Positions 8,230 to 17,090 of a DNA stretch of 64,000 nucleotides are shown here, piece after piece (within the stretch, counting starts at the first letter, position 1; every line of letters starts with the position of its first letter). The DNA comes from Desulfobulbaceae bacterium BRH_c16a. Its GTDB lineage: Bacteria > Desulfobacterota > Desulfobulbia > Desulfobulbales > Desulfocapsaceae. Made by a program: the position numbers and the translations under genes. The stretch spans positions 1-64,000 of the forward strand of contig LADS01000021.1 in NCBI GenBank assembly GCA_000961725.1, read 5' to 3'. The notes under the pieces are model-generated. The model ran no database searches and was not told the origin of the DNA. It saw only the letters and a program-made list of their open reading frames with translations.

Positions 8230-10913
8230 TGTCCCGAAATATAATAAAAATATTGGTAATACTAATTATTATTTGGCGATGCGTATTCCTTTATAACGAA
8301 ACGCAAAAGATACAAATAAGGGTCGTTTTAGATTCGTCATCACTTGAACTTGCTCAATTGTATTACGACCGGGGTGCAGGGTTCAGTGAATTCGATTCAA
8401 CTGTAAGTTCTTCTAAGCAATCTCTAAGTCATAAGATATCTAGGCTCGTGCAAAATCGATTTGATTTTAAAGCCTACAATAATGCCATATTTTCTTTTGA
8501 AATTCCTAAAGATGAGATATCGGCCCTACGTTTTATACCCTTAGGCAATGAAAACAATCTACAGGTAATCGATGAAGTAAATCTTATCGACGGCTTAGGT
8601 AATATACTAGTAACTATACAATCGTCTTCATCTCAGGGACAGATTGAGATGTCAGGTCAAATTCCATCAGTTGTTGGTGGAGAAAGCATCGGTAGCCAAT
8701 CACCTGTATATGATATTCCTCTTCCTCGATCTCTGTCTCTTCATACATTTAGTAAAGGTTCTATTGGACTTGTTTTTATACTTAGAGTTCTATTTGAGAT
8801 TTCAATTGTGGCAGTGTTGGTGTTTCTGGTCTTTATTAGCAAAACACTTAGTTTTCATGCTCCTGTCGACCTCTATATTTCGAAAAAAATTAGCTCGTTT
8901 AGAGGGAAGCACTCTGCAGAGGGTTATATACTGCTCGCCTTTAGTGCATTGTATCTCTATTTTTATCCTGTCTTGAACGACTCATTGTTCCCACTTCTTT
9001 TTGAGAAAGTGGTGTTTTGCTTATTGTTGCTTATTATTTTTAGAGATTTCATCTTCCTGTCTTATGATAGTAAAATGAAATCAGCACCGTTTATATTTTG
9101 TGTCTTGCTGTTTGTCATTTGCCTACTCTTGTCAACATATGTACATTACAGCGCCTTGCAAAATGATGATTTAATAAAGTATGTGAGTATGAAGGACGAA
9201 AGGTTCAGCGGTACTCTTGTCGATATCTACCGAGCCGCAAATTTAATGATCGACCGCAAGGTCACTAGTGATCAGGCCGTATTTGCCCTGTTTTTCCCTC
9301 TGCTAATACTTGTATCGTTGTCTCTATTTCGCGCATCAGCAAATGGTTGGCGAGTGCTGCTTTTTCTCCCACTCGTTTTTCTGCCTGACTGCCTTATAGC
9401 TCTCTATCAGAGCGGCGGTTCTCGCCTTTTCGAAATCAATGATGCTGTCGGTTTTTCTGGAGAAATTGTTTCTTTTAGAAGTCTTTTGTTTCTCATGTTT
9501 CCCCTGATGGTTCTTGGTGTTGTTTTATCGCGTAAGATAGCCATGAAAGTCGTGTACTTGCTGGCTATTCTGTTGCTTTTCTTACTTTTGCGATTGACTT
9601 ATGGTCGCGGTGCCATACTAGGTATCTTCGCCTTTGTTTTCGTGTTTCCAATGATATGGATGTGGGTCAAAGGGCTGTGGAGGGTGAAATTACTCTGCTC
9701 TTACCTAGGGGCTATACTGATAGCGGGTATGGTTATTTCAGGGGGCATATTGTTCCCTAAGTATCAAAGCATTATGTCTGTGGTGTTTACCGAAAGGCTT
9801 GTAGCCACATTATATGGAGTACTCGATAGAAATCCTGAAAACACCTTTTTAGAAGAGGAACCAAGGCCCGAGATGCAGCGCCAGGCTGTAAGGCTTTTTC
9901 GTGAAGCACCTGTGGCCGGATGGGGACCAGCCGCGTTCCAAATCAATTCCAACAGAATGCGATATCTTCATGGAGACAAGCCAGGTATCGCGCATGTAAT
10001 GACAAGTCTCTATTTGCAGATGGCAACCAATTTTGGTGTGATTGGTTTTGTCGTTTTTGGATGTCTGCACTGGATTCCAATATGGATGGTATGGCGTGTG
10101 CGCCAAAATATTACTGATCTTAACACCAGGTGGGCTGTCGGTGTTATCGTCAGTACAGTGTTGATCATGTCTCTTTTGTTTACCGTGAACCCCAATATAA
10201 GCGTACCTGTTACGAATTGGGTGTACTCGCTCTTTCTTGGTTATTTAATGTCGGTTGCCTTGAAGAATGGCTACGAACCCGCGAGAAGGACTAACAAGAT
10301 AGTCTTGCCGGTAGGAGGACTGGTCGTGGCATTGTTTGCGTATGGCTCTTATGTGACCAGTTACGGCGAGTCGGGATACCAGTCTGTACAAGAGAAATTG
10401 TTGCATCGTATTGTGGATAATTATTCGGAAAGCGGTCAAAAAATAATATGGGATAATAAGCAATTAAATGAAGGATACCAGGTTACGAACAGGTTGATTC
10501 ACACAAGAGCAAATCCTTTTCGTCATAAATACACAACACAGGTTATTAGCTTGCAGGCCGCAAGCGCTCCAGTGTCCATCGATATGGATAGTGATCTGCT
10601 GTGTATCGAAACGGATATCGCCGAACAAAGTAATTCAGGTAATATTTATATGACACTGAAACTATTTCTAGGCGACGACCTAAATGGAGAGATGCATGTG
10701 TTTCGCTCAGGAGGCAAACATTTATTATACTACAAAATTCCCCCAGCTTCCGGTGGATTCGTAAAGGCCCGAGTTGAAGTAGATATGTGGAAGGCTATTC
10801 CTTATCATGCGGATCATCGGGACACTATTGATCAAATTTATATCCCGCATCATAAAGATTACCAAGATCTCGGAACTACAATTAAGATTTTGTCATATAA
10901 AAACAGGCTGTAA
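8229..10913 (+). CDS. O-antigen polymerase/ligase-like membrane protein
   Basis: An 894-residue protein far longer than ordinary Wzy or WaaL (about 400-450). Residue 5-20 is a membrane anchor, then about 140 residues of non-membrane sequence, then roughly a dozen hydrophobic segments between residues 180 and 700, then a soluble region of about 190 residues. The core matches the Wzy_C (PF04932) pattern: R-L-T-Y-G-R-G-A-I-L-G near residue 458, a large loop with V-A-G-W-G-P-A-A-F near 562, and a following helix after an H-V-M-T-S-L-Y-L-Q block. It probably polymerises the repeat unit or joins glycan to its acceptor at the periplasmic face; the sequence alone does not separate these. It directly follows the wbpM-like gene with a one-base overlap. 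The extra end domains may bind glycan. Confidence 0.75.
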   Translation: MSRNIIKILVILIIIWRCVFLYNETQKIQIRVVLDSSSLELAQLYYDRGAGFSEFDSTVSSSKQSLSHKISRLVQNRFDFKAYNNAIFSFEIPKDEISALRFIPLGNENNLQVIDEVNLIDGLGNILVTIQSSSSQGQIEMSGQIPSVVGGESIGSQSPVYDIPLPRSLSLHTFSKGSIGLVFILRVLFEISIVAVLVFLVFISKTLSFHAPVDLYISKKISSFRGKHSAEGYILLAFSALYLYFYPVLNDSLFPLLFEKVVFCLLLLIIFRDFIFLSYDSKMKSAPFIFCVLLFVICLLLSTYVHYSALQNDDLIKYVSMKDERFSGTLVDIYRAANLMIDRKVTSDQAVFALFFPLLILVSLSLFRASANGWRVLLFLPLVFLPDCLIALYQSGGSRLFEINDAVGFSGEIVSFRSLLFLMFPLMVLGVVLSRKIAMKVVYLLAILLLFLLLRLTYGRGAILGIFAFVFVFPMIWMWVKGLWRVKLLCSYLGAILIAGMVISGGILFPKYQSIMSVVFTERLVATLYGVLDRNPENTFLEEEPRPEMQRQAVRLFREAPVAGWGPAAFQINSNRMRYLHGDKPGIAHVMTSLYLQMATNFGVIGFVVFGCLHWIPIWMVWRVRQNITDLNTRWAVGVIVSTVLIMSLLFTVNPNISVPVTNWVYSLFLGYLMSVALKNGYEPARRTNKIVLPVGGLVVALFAYGSYVTSYGESGYQSVQEKLLHRIVDNYSESGQKIIWDNKQLNEGYQVTNRLIHTRANPFRHKYTTQVISLQAASAPVSIDMDSDLLCIETDIAEQSNSGNIYMTLKLFLGDDLNGEMHVFRSGGKHLLYYKIPPASGGFVKARVEVDMWKAIPYHADHRDTIDQIYIPHHKDYQDLGTTIKILSYKNRL

Positions 10914-10965
10914 CTTCTCTTTCATGTGCAAGCCCCCCCATTTCCTGGAGAGAAAAGAAAAACTG

Positions 10966-11010
10966 AAGGAGGTGGTTTTTGTGATTGCCATGCAGTTTAA
11001 TTTTTTGTAA
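10966..11010 (+). promoter_or_regulatory. very strong ribosome binding site with nine-codon ORF
   Basis: Within the 127-base gap before the regulator gene, bases 10966-10975 (AAGGAGGTGG) are nearly the full complement of the 16S rRNA 3' end. Five bases later a GTG opens a nine-codon ORF (residues M-I-A-M-Q-F-N-F-L) ending in TAA at 11008-11010. The true downstream gene, starting at 11041, has only a poor binding site. This could be a leader peptide that couples or controls translation of the regulator, or the leftover start of a lost gene. Confidence 0.4.
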
Positions 11011-11040
11011 GTTTTAGAAAATTGTAAAAGATGAAAAAAC

Positions 11041-11553
11041 ATGGATGACACACAAATACTGCTAGAAGCAAGAGCACGGCTGATAGAAACCGGAGGCAGA
11101 ACTTCGCAAGATCTTGGAACAGGTCGCATTGTCGGTCAAGTGCTTGTGTATCTCTATCTTCAGGAGAATGAACGTTCTCTCGATGATATTGCTGATGACC
11201 TTGGGTTGAGCAAAGCGTCGGTGAGTATTGCGGTCCGACAACTTGAGCAATTAGGGTTGGCCCGAAAGGTGTGGAAGAGCGGAGATAAACGAAATTATTA
11301 CAAAAGTGCTGAAAATATCGCCAAGGCTTTGCAGCAGGGATTGTTAACGGTGGTGCGTCAAAAGATAGGGCTTTTTGGCGATGAATTGGATGGCAGTCTG
11401 GAATTGCTTGAGGCCGCTTCGCGAAACTCTTCAAAAAAAGACGAGTTGGTCTTTTTGCGGCAAAGGATTGAGCGGGCAAAAAACCTACAAAAAGGCCTTG
11501 AAAAGGTACTCGGGAATCCTCTCGTAAGATTACTGACAAGCATCAAAAGATGA
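11041..11553 (+). CDS. MarR/GbsR-type HTH transcriptional regulator
   Basis: A 170-residue protein with a winged helix-turn-helix around residues 25-95. The recognition region reads S-L-D-D-I-A-D-D-L-G-L-S-K-A-S-V-S, followed by R-Q-L-E-Q-L-G-L-A and the wing K-S-G-D-K-R-N-Y-Y, a combination typical of the GbsR subgroup of MarR-like repressors. Residues 100-170 are helical and charged and probably dimerise. No ligand domain is visible. It sits inside the glycan cluster, shares an ATGA overlap with the next gene, and is preceded by an unusually strong ribosome binding site with a tiny ORF. It likely controls part of this cluster, but no operator could be identified. Confidence 0.8.
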   Translation: MDDTQILLEARARLIETGGRTSQDLGTGRIVGQVLVYLYLQENERSLDDIADDLGLSKASVSIAVRQLEQLGLARKVWKSGDKRNYYKSAENIAKALQQGLLTVVRQKIGLFGDELDGSLELLEAASRNSSKKDELVFLRQRIERAKNLQKGLEKVLGNPLVRLLTSIKR

Positions 11554-12944
11554 GTTCAACAACCTACCGTCTAGCAATAGCTTTATTAGGGAAAGGATCG
11601 ACTAATCACCTTCACCGCAAAGAGGTCGTCGAGGCGTTTCTTCAGCGCGGGGTGAGTATCCATTTTTTAGTGAGGGAAGATTATATCGATATCCTCAGTA
11701 GGATTGATACCTGTGCTTACTCAACGGTATCTTTTGCTAAGCTTTCAGGATTTCGTGCTTTTTTAAAACCAATTTTTGAGTACGTAAGAAATTTATATCC
11801 TTCCAGTGATCCTGGCCGCAAGTCATATTTTGGCATGATGAGCAGATATAAAAGGTCCGCAAGCTTTCGTGTGCTTGATCACTTTTATAGATTTTTAGCC
11901 AGATATCAAGCTGTGGTAAGATGCATTGCATTTCTGGAAGGTTATTTTGCTCTGTATGATACTGTCCTGGGGCTTGATCCGAAAAAGATCGATCAGCTTC
12001 TCTTGCTCGGTGTTGGGACAGCAAGTTCCGAACTTGAAGGACATCTGGTCTGGTGGGCAAAGGATCATAATATTCCTATAGTCAGTATCATAGGTAATTA
12101 TGATAACCTTACCTCAAAAGGGTTTAGGGGAGTGCCGGTGGATCGACTGCTCGTGTGGGGGCCCAATATGCGAGAAGATGCGATTACTTTCCATGGCGTA
12201 CCTGAGGATAAAATCACCGAGATAGGCTCAATTCGTTATAATACCAGTTTTAAAACGTTACCTGGAAACAAGGAAGAATTTATAATTTCACTTGGGTTGG
12301 ATCCACATAAAAAAACCATTCTCTTTGCCGGTTTTTTCTATGAATTCCACTATTTTGAAATGATGGAAATCTATCGACTGCTTCTCGCCAAGGGGACTGA
12401 TTGCCAACTCATTTTACGTGTGTATCCGAACAAAATGCTCATGTCTTCAGTATTTATGGCGCCACTTCTTGATTGGGCGGAGAAGCAGGAGGGCGTTTAT
12501 GTAAGTATTGGCGACCCTGATTTCGGCAGTGGTTCTCAAGACAAGTCTGTACTACAGATTGAAGAATATGAGTTGTGCAATTCTTTAAGCTGCTGTGATT
12601 GCGTTGTTAATATCTTTTCGACCATCTCGTTGGAAGCGTGTATCTTTGATAAACCGGCAATTAACATGTATTATTTTCAGGAGCCTTTGTCAGCTTTGGC
12701 CAGGACACCTCTGTATCATGATTATGAGAAATTTTTTCATTCTCGGCGACTTGTATCGTACGGTGCGATTCAAACAACCAGAAACAGAGATGAGCTTATC
12801 GCTGCGATTGAATATGCACTCGAATATCCAAGCCGATTAGCGACCGAAAGAAAAAAGACCGTAGAACTGGAATGCGGCCTTTTTGACGGTGGAGCTTGTA
12901 AGCGACTGGTTGAAGCTTGTGTCCAAGAGTATCATCAGAGATAA
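11550..12944 (+). CDS. GT-B-like protein of unknown specificity
   Basis: A 464-residue soluble protein I do not recognise as a named family. An N-terminal Rossmann-like half (A-I-A-L-L-G-K-G near residue 9, a further G-V-G-T-A-S-S-E near 150) and a C-terminal half with F-A-G-F-F-Y-E near 257 and V-N-I-F-S-T-I-S-L-E-A-C near 353 resemble GT-B glycosyltransferases or CDP-glycerol transferase-like proteins, where an S-T-x-S-x-E-A block binds the donor phosphate. It is translationally coupled to the regulator gene by an ATGA overlap and followed by a 118-base gap before the neuB-like gene. I infer a glycosyl- or glycerophosphotransferase role from fold and location only. Confidence 0.6.
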   Translation: MSSTTYRLAIALLGKGSTNHLHRKEVVEAFLQRGVSIHFLVREDYIDILSRIDTCAYSTVSFAKLSGFRAFLKPIFEYVRNLYPSSDPGRKSYFGMMSRYKRSASFRVLDHFYRFLARYQAVVRCIAFLEGYFALYDTVLGLDPKKIDQLLLLGVGTASSELEGHLVWWAKDHNIPIVSIIGNYDNLTSKGFRGVPVDRLLVWGPNMREDAITFHGVPEDKITEIGSIRYNTSFKTLPGNKEEFIISLGLDPHKKTILFAGFFYEFHYFEMMEIYRLLLAKGTDCQLILRVYPNKMLMSSVFMAPLLDWAEKQEGVYVSIGDPDFGSGSQDKSVLQIEEYELCNSLSCCDCVVNIFSTISLEACIFDKPAINMYYFQEPLSALARTPLYHDYEKFFHSRRLVSYGAIQTTRNRDELIAAIEYALEYPSRLATERKKTVELECGLFDGGACKRLVEACVQEYHQR

Positions 12945-13062
12945 ATTGTGGGATAAACACAAGTTGGAAGTAGAAGGTTTGCAGCGGAATTGCTGGAACC
13001 TGGCGGTATGAGAAACTGAAGGAGCCGCAAGGCTAAAACAATACTGGTAGAAAAGGAAGCAT

Positions 13063-14103
13063 ATGAACTCTTTCGTTATTAATGATCGCTCTATTGGTGA
13101 GGATCAACCTCCATTTGTCATAGCCGAAGTAGGGATAAATCACGAAGGCAGCTTGGAAAAGGCAGTCAAGATGGTTGAAAGTGCGGCGGCTGTCGGTTGT
13201 GAGTGTGTAAAATTTCAATGCCATGTCGTTGAAGATGAAATGACCGATGAAGCTAAAAAAGTCATCCCAGGAAATGCCGACGAATCGATTTGGGATATCA
13301 TGGCTCGCTGTGCTTTAACTGAAGATGAAGAAATGCAACTTATGCAAAGATGTCGTGAGTTGAATATCCTATACATGTCCACTCCTTTTTCCAGGGCAGC
13401 AGCTAACAGGCTTGAGAGTATGGGTGTACAGGCTTACAAGATTGGTTCAGGTGAATGTAATAACACTCCTTTGATCAGTCATATAGCACGTTTTGGTAAA
13501 CCAATTATTTTGTCGACCGGAATGAACGATCTGGCAGCCATCAGAAAATCAGTCCAAATCCTTGAGAAGGAAAAGGTGCCTTATGCGCTGCTCCATTGTA
13601 CTTCAATGTACCCGACTCCTTACGAAAAGGTCCGTTTTGGAGCAATGACTGAACTGCGCAACGAATTTCATTGCCCGGTAGGACTCTCCGATCACAGCCT
13701 TGGGATCTGGACCTTACTCGGAAGTGTCGCTCTTGGGGCATCAATATTGGAAAAGCATTATACAGCAGATAAAAGCTGGCCGGGACCTGATATTCCTATT
13801 TCCATTGATGATCTGGAGCTCCAGCAGTTAATTGTAGGGAGCCGTGCCATCTGGTTGGCCAGGGGAGGTACGAAAGAGATTCTTCCGGAGGAGCAGGTTA
13901 CAATCGATTTTGCTTACGCAAGCGTGTGTGCGATAAAATCAATTAAAGCCGGTGATGAACTTGGTCATGACAATATCTGGGTAAAACGTCCGGGAACTGG
14001 AGAGATCAAAGCAGATGGTTTCTTCAGGTTATTGGGGAAGAAAGCAAAGGCTGACATTGCTGAAGGCAGTTTTTTGAAAAGTGAGGATTATTGGCATGAC
14101 TAG
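13063..14103 (+). CDS. neuB: sialic/legionaminic acid synthase (NeuB family)
   Basis: A 346-residue cytoplasmic enzyme that condenses phosphoenolpyruvate with an N-acylated mannosamine-type sugar to form a nine-carbon nonulosonic acid. The barrel domain opens with F-V-I-A-E-V-G-I-N-H-E-G, has K-F-Q near residue 48, S-T-P-F near 105, K-I-G-S-G-E near 126 and H-C-T-S-x-Y-P near 183; G-L-S-D-H-S and E-K-H-Y are also present. From about residue 285 an antifreeze-like SAF domain completes the normal architecture and length. AAGGA stands 6 bases before the ATG. It starts a five-gene run (neuB, neuC, Gfo/Idh, SDR, CMP-synthetase). Whether the product is sialic, legionaminic or a related acid depends on the sugar the NeuC-like enzyme makes. 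Confidence 0.92.
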   Translation: MNSFVINDRSIGEDQPPFVIAEVGINHEGSLEKAVKMVESAAAVGCECVKFQCHVVEDEMTDEAKKVIPGNADESIWDIMARCALTEDEEMQLMQRCRELNILYMSTPFSRAAANRLESMGVQAYKIGSGECNNTPLISHIARFGKPIILSTGMNDLAAIRKSVQILEKEKVPYALLHCTSMYPTPYEKVRFGAMTELRNEFHCPVGLSDHSLGIWTLLGSVALGASILEKHYTADKSWPGPDIPISIDDLELQQLIVGSRAIWLARGGTKEILPEEQVTIDFAYASVCAIKSIKAGDELGHDNIWVKRPGTGEIKADGFFRLLGKKAKADIAEGSFLKSEDYWHD

Positions 14104-15259
14104 AAGAAAGGTCATGGTAATGACAGCTTCTCGGGCTGATTATTCGAGGTACCGAAGCATCCTCTTTGCAATAAGAAAGATAGCCGGGCTGGAGCTGCAA
14201 CTCGTTGTTGCCGGAGCACATTTGCTTGAAAGGTTTGGTAATAGTGTAAGAGATATAGAAGATGATGGTTTTGAGATTCAGGAAAAAATATTCCAAAATC
14301 TTGAAGGTGAGAATCTGGTCACAATGACCAAATCTACCGGCTACACAATTGTTGAACTTGCCTCGACCATTGATCGCCTCAAGCCGGATATAGCATTGGT
14401 GATGGGCGATCGTTTTGAGGCGCTCGCCTTTGCTACTGCAGCTGCGTTAATGAACGTCCAGATTGCCCATGTACAAGGTGGTGAGATAACAGGTACGATT
14501 GATGAGAGTCTGCGGCATGCTATTACTAAACTTTCTCATTTTCATTTTCCATCGACTACTGAAAGTGCAGATAGAATAACCAGAATGGGTGAAAAACCTG
14601 ACAATATTTACAACGTAGGTTGTCCTGCGGTTGATACGCTACTGTCATTTGATATCGGGACTCGGAGCGAGGCTTTTGACTCACTGATTCCTTTTATCAA
14701 GATACTTAAACGTCCCAAAATTGAAGAACCCTTCCTACTGGTGCTTTTCCACCCGGTCACTACAGAATATGGAAGTGTGCAAGATCAAATTAAGCAAATC
14801 CTCTATTCAATATCAGAATCCGGAATTCAAACTATTATGTTGTGGCCAAATCTTGATGCCGGATCAGATGAGATCAGTATCGGGATAAGGCATTATCTGG
14901 CTAAGAATCCCATAGATAACTTGTTCATGTTTAAACATTTTTCAATGCAGGTATTTGCCAAGTTGATGGCACACGCCGATTGTATGATTGGAAATTCTTC
15001 TGCCGGTATTCGTGAAGCGTGCTATTTTGGTACACCTGTTCTCGATATCGGCAGCCGGCAGCAGGGAAGAGAGCGCTCGGCAAATGTACTTTGGTCACCG
15101 GTAGTTAAAGAGACCATCCTGGAAGGAATTACTAAACAGTTGAACCATGGTCGCTATGAAAAAGAGTATTTGTACGGCACTGGGAATGCAGGTAACAGAA
15201 TTGCCGAGGTTCTGGCCAAAATTGAATTCGATACAGCACAAAAGCAAATCTTCTATTAA
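14096..15259 (+). CDS. neuC: hydrolysing UDP-GlcNAc 2-epimerase (NeuC/LegG family)
   Basis: A 387-residue GT-B fold epimerase that removes UDP while inverting C2, giving ManNAc or its 2,4-diacetamido-trideoxy relative. Family marks: T-A-S-R-A-D-Y-S near the N-terminus, M-G-D-R-F-E-A near residue 102, G-G-E-I-T-G-T-I-D-E near 124, H-P-V-T near 220 and G-N-S-S-A-G-I-R-E-A near 300. The ATG at 14096 gives the normal start and lies about 10 bases after GAGG; a GTG 15 bases earlier in frame is unlikely. It overlaps the neuB stop by 8 bases, which indicates tight coupling. LegG-type activity (UDP-diNAcBac) and NeuC-type activity (UDP-GlcNAc) cannot be told apart here. Confidence 0.9.
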   Translation: MTRRKVMVMTASRADYSRYRSILFAIRKIAGLELQLVVAGAHLLERFGNSVRDIEDDGFEIQEKIFQNLEGENLVTMTKSTGYTIVELASTIDRLKPDIALVMGDRFEALAFATAAALMNVQIAHVQGGEITGTIDESLRHAITKLSHFHFPSTTESADRITRMGEKPDNIYNVGCPAVDTLLSFDIGTRSEAFDSLIPFIKILKRPKIEEPFLLVLFHPVTTEYGSVQDQIKQILYSISESGIQTIMLWPNLDAGSDEISIGIRHYLAKNPIDNLFMFKHFSMQVFAKLMAHADCMIGNSSAGIREACYFGTPVLDIGSRQQGRERSANVLWSPVVKETILEGITKQLNHGRYEKEYLYGTGNAGNRIAEVLAKIEFDTAQKQIFY

Positions 15260-15268
15260 CAGCAAGCG

Positions 15269-16264
15269 ATGGAATATAGCGATATCAGATGCCTGGTGGT
15301 CGGCACAGGGTCAATAGGCAAAAGGCATATCTTTAACCTTCTTCAGGCTGGCGTACAGACTGCAATCTTCTCAACTGGGCATACAAAAGCCAGATTTCAA
15401 GATCCCAGGGTGGTGTTATATACAGATGATTGGCAGGAAGCGCTTTCCTTTGCACCTCATCTTGCAATTGTCGCAAATCCAACCGCGCTGCATGTTTCGA
15501 CAATCGAAAAACTGATTGATCAAGATGTCTATATTTTTGTCGAAAAACCTCTGAGCAACCATATAGAGGATTTTAATAGGCTTTTGGCCAACCGCCCAGA
15601 TGCTAAAAAGAAAATTATTGTCGGGTATAATTTTCGTTTTCATGCTGCCATTCAATTCCTGAAACAGACAATTGCTGGGAATATTATCGGTAAGATCAGC
15701 TACATAAAATGCCAGGTGGGACAATACCTGCCGGACTGGCATCCCGGAGAAGACTATAGAGAGGGATATGTCGCTCGAGCTGAACTTGGTGGTGGGGTTG
15801 TGCGCACATTATCGCACGAGATTGACTATGTTGATTATTTGATCGGTCAACCCATTAGAGAAATTTCCTGCATGACATCAAATATTTCAGATCTTGAAAT
15901 TGATGTGGAAGATACAGCGAATGTACTCATTCGCTATGAGAAGTCGATCGCTGAAATTCATATGGATATGGTGAGGAGAATACCCGTGAGAGAACTCGTT
16001 GTATACGGGGATAACGGGTATCTGAAGTGGAATGATATGAAAAATACGATTCACATTCAGACAGCGGAAGGGGAGAAGGTGATATGGGAAAGTGCCCGTA
16101 ACGAAAGAAATATGAGTTTTGTTCAAGAACTCAAGGCACTCCTCAATTCTGTACAGCATAAAAAGATTGATGACAGATTTGGTGATCCTGTGAAGACGAT
16201 GGAGGTAATCTCAAGATGCCTGACATCCGCACATCAGAAAAATGTAATATCCTGGAAGAGGTAA
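15269..16264 (+). CDS. Gfo/Idh/MocA-family sugar oxidoreductase (PtmF-like position)
   Basis: A 331-residue NAD(P)-dependent oxidoreductase. The N-terminal Rossmann domain has V-V-G-T-G-S-I-G-K-R-H; the family lysine occurs in F-V-E-K-P-L near residue 94, and the C-terminal half has the usual L-S-H-E-I-D-Y-V-D-Y with the catalytic histidine near residue 188. It lies 9 bases after the neuC-like gene and 4 before a short-chain dehydrogenase. The order NeuB, NeuC, Gfo/Idh, SDR, CMP-synthetase resembles the ptmC, D, F, A, B genes of Campylobacter flagellin glycosylation, where PtmF and PtmA act in supplying the legionaminic acid precursor. Its exact substrate is unknown. Confidence 0.85.
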   Translation: MEYSDIRCLVVGTGSIGKRHIFNLLQAGVQTAIFSTGHTKARFQDPRVVLYTDDWQEALSFAPHLAIVANPTALHVSTIEKLIDQDVYIFVEKPLSNHIEDFNRLLANRPDAKKKIIVGYNFRFHAAIQFLKQTIAGNIIGKISYIKCQVGQYLPDWHPGEDYREGYVARAELGGGVVRTLSHEIDYVDYLIGQPIREISCMTSNISDLEIDVEDTANVLIRYEKSIAEIHMDMVRRIPVRELVVYGDNGYLKWNDMKNTIHIQTAEGEKVIWESARNERNMSFVQELKALLNSVQHKKIDDRFGDPVKTMEVISRCLTSAHQKNVISWKR

Positions 16265-16268
16265 CCCA

Positions 16269-17090
16269 ATGTCCATAATCGAAAAATTTCGCTTAGATAA
16301 CAAAGTTGTTTTGATAACAGGCGGGGGAGGTTTGCTGGGTAAGAGTTATGCGCAAGCAATTCATGAGGTTGGAGGTATCCCGATAATTGCTGATTTGGCC
16401 AATACCAATATAGCGCAGACCGCAAAAATAATTGGGCCGCAAGCCGATTCGATGGAAATGGATGTGTCAGATAAGCAAAGTATAAAAGTCGGTTTTGAGT
16501 ATGTCGCGACAAAGTATGGTCGCTTAGATGGCTTGATCAATAACGCTGCATATAATGCACCGGCAACAAGCAAGAACAGTCCTAATTTTGTTGAATTTGA
16601 AGACTTTCCTTATGAGGTATGGCAAAGATCACTGGATGTCGATCTCTCTGGAGCCTTCTTATGTGCTCAGGAGGCCAGTGTCCTGTTCAAGAGGCAGAAA
16701 AGTGGAGTCGCTGTCAACATTTCCTCGACTTATGGCAATGTTGCTCCGGACCAGAGGATTTATAGGACATTGACTAATGAAAACAATCCTTCACAACGTT
16801 TTGTCAAGCCCGTTAGTTACTCCACAACCAAAGGGGCAATGATTAATTTCACCAAATATCTTGCTGTATACTGGGCGCCTTTTGGAGCACGGGCAAACTG
16901 TTTGACCCTGGGCGGCGTCTTCGACAATCAGGATAGTGGGTTTGTTGAACAATACAAAGAGCGGACTCCGCTCAATAGGATGGCCCACAAGGATGAATAT
17001 GCCGCAACAATGGTCTACCTGTTGTCAGAAGCTTCAAGCTATATGACAGGCTCAAATCTTGTTATAGATGGTGGGTGGACAGCATGGTAG
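16269..17090 (+). CDS. short-chain dehydrogenase/reductase (PtmA-like position)
   Basis: A 273-residue classical SDR. The cofactor motif is T-G-G-G-G-L-L-G near residue 17, the D-x-x near 62 (M-D-V-S), N-N-A near 89, the catalytic serine in N-I-S-S-T-Y-G near 153, and Y-S-T-T-K near 182; the C-terminus ends with the usual G-S-N-L-V-I-D-G-G-W. GAGG lies 8 bases before the ATG. The gene is set between the Gfo/Idh oxidoreductase and the CMP-sugar synthetase, and its last codons overlap the start of the latter. I infer that it modifies the nonulosonic acid or its precursor, as proposed for PtmA. Confidence 0.87.
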   Translation: MSIIEKFRLDNKVVLITGGGGLLGKSYAQAIHEVGGIPIIADLANTNIAQTAKIIGPQADSMEMDVSDKQSIKVGFEYVATKYGRLDGLINNAAYNAPATSKNSPNFVEFEDFPYEVWQRSLDVDLSGAFLCAQEASVLFKRQKSGVAVNISSTYGNVAPDQRIYRTLTNENNPSQRFVKPVSYSTTKGAMINFTKYLAVYWAPFGARANCLTLGGVFDNQDSGFVEQYKERTPLNRMAHKDEYAATMVYLLSEASSYMTGSNLVIDGGWTAW

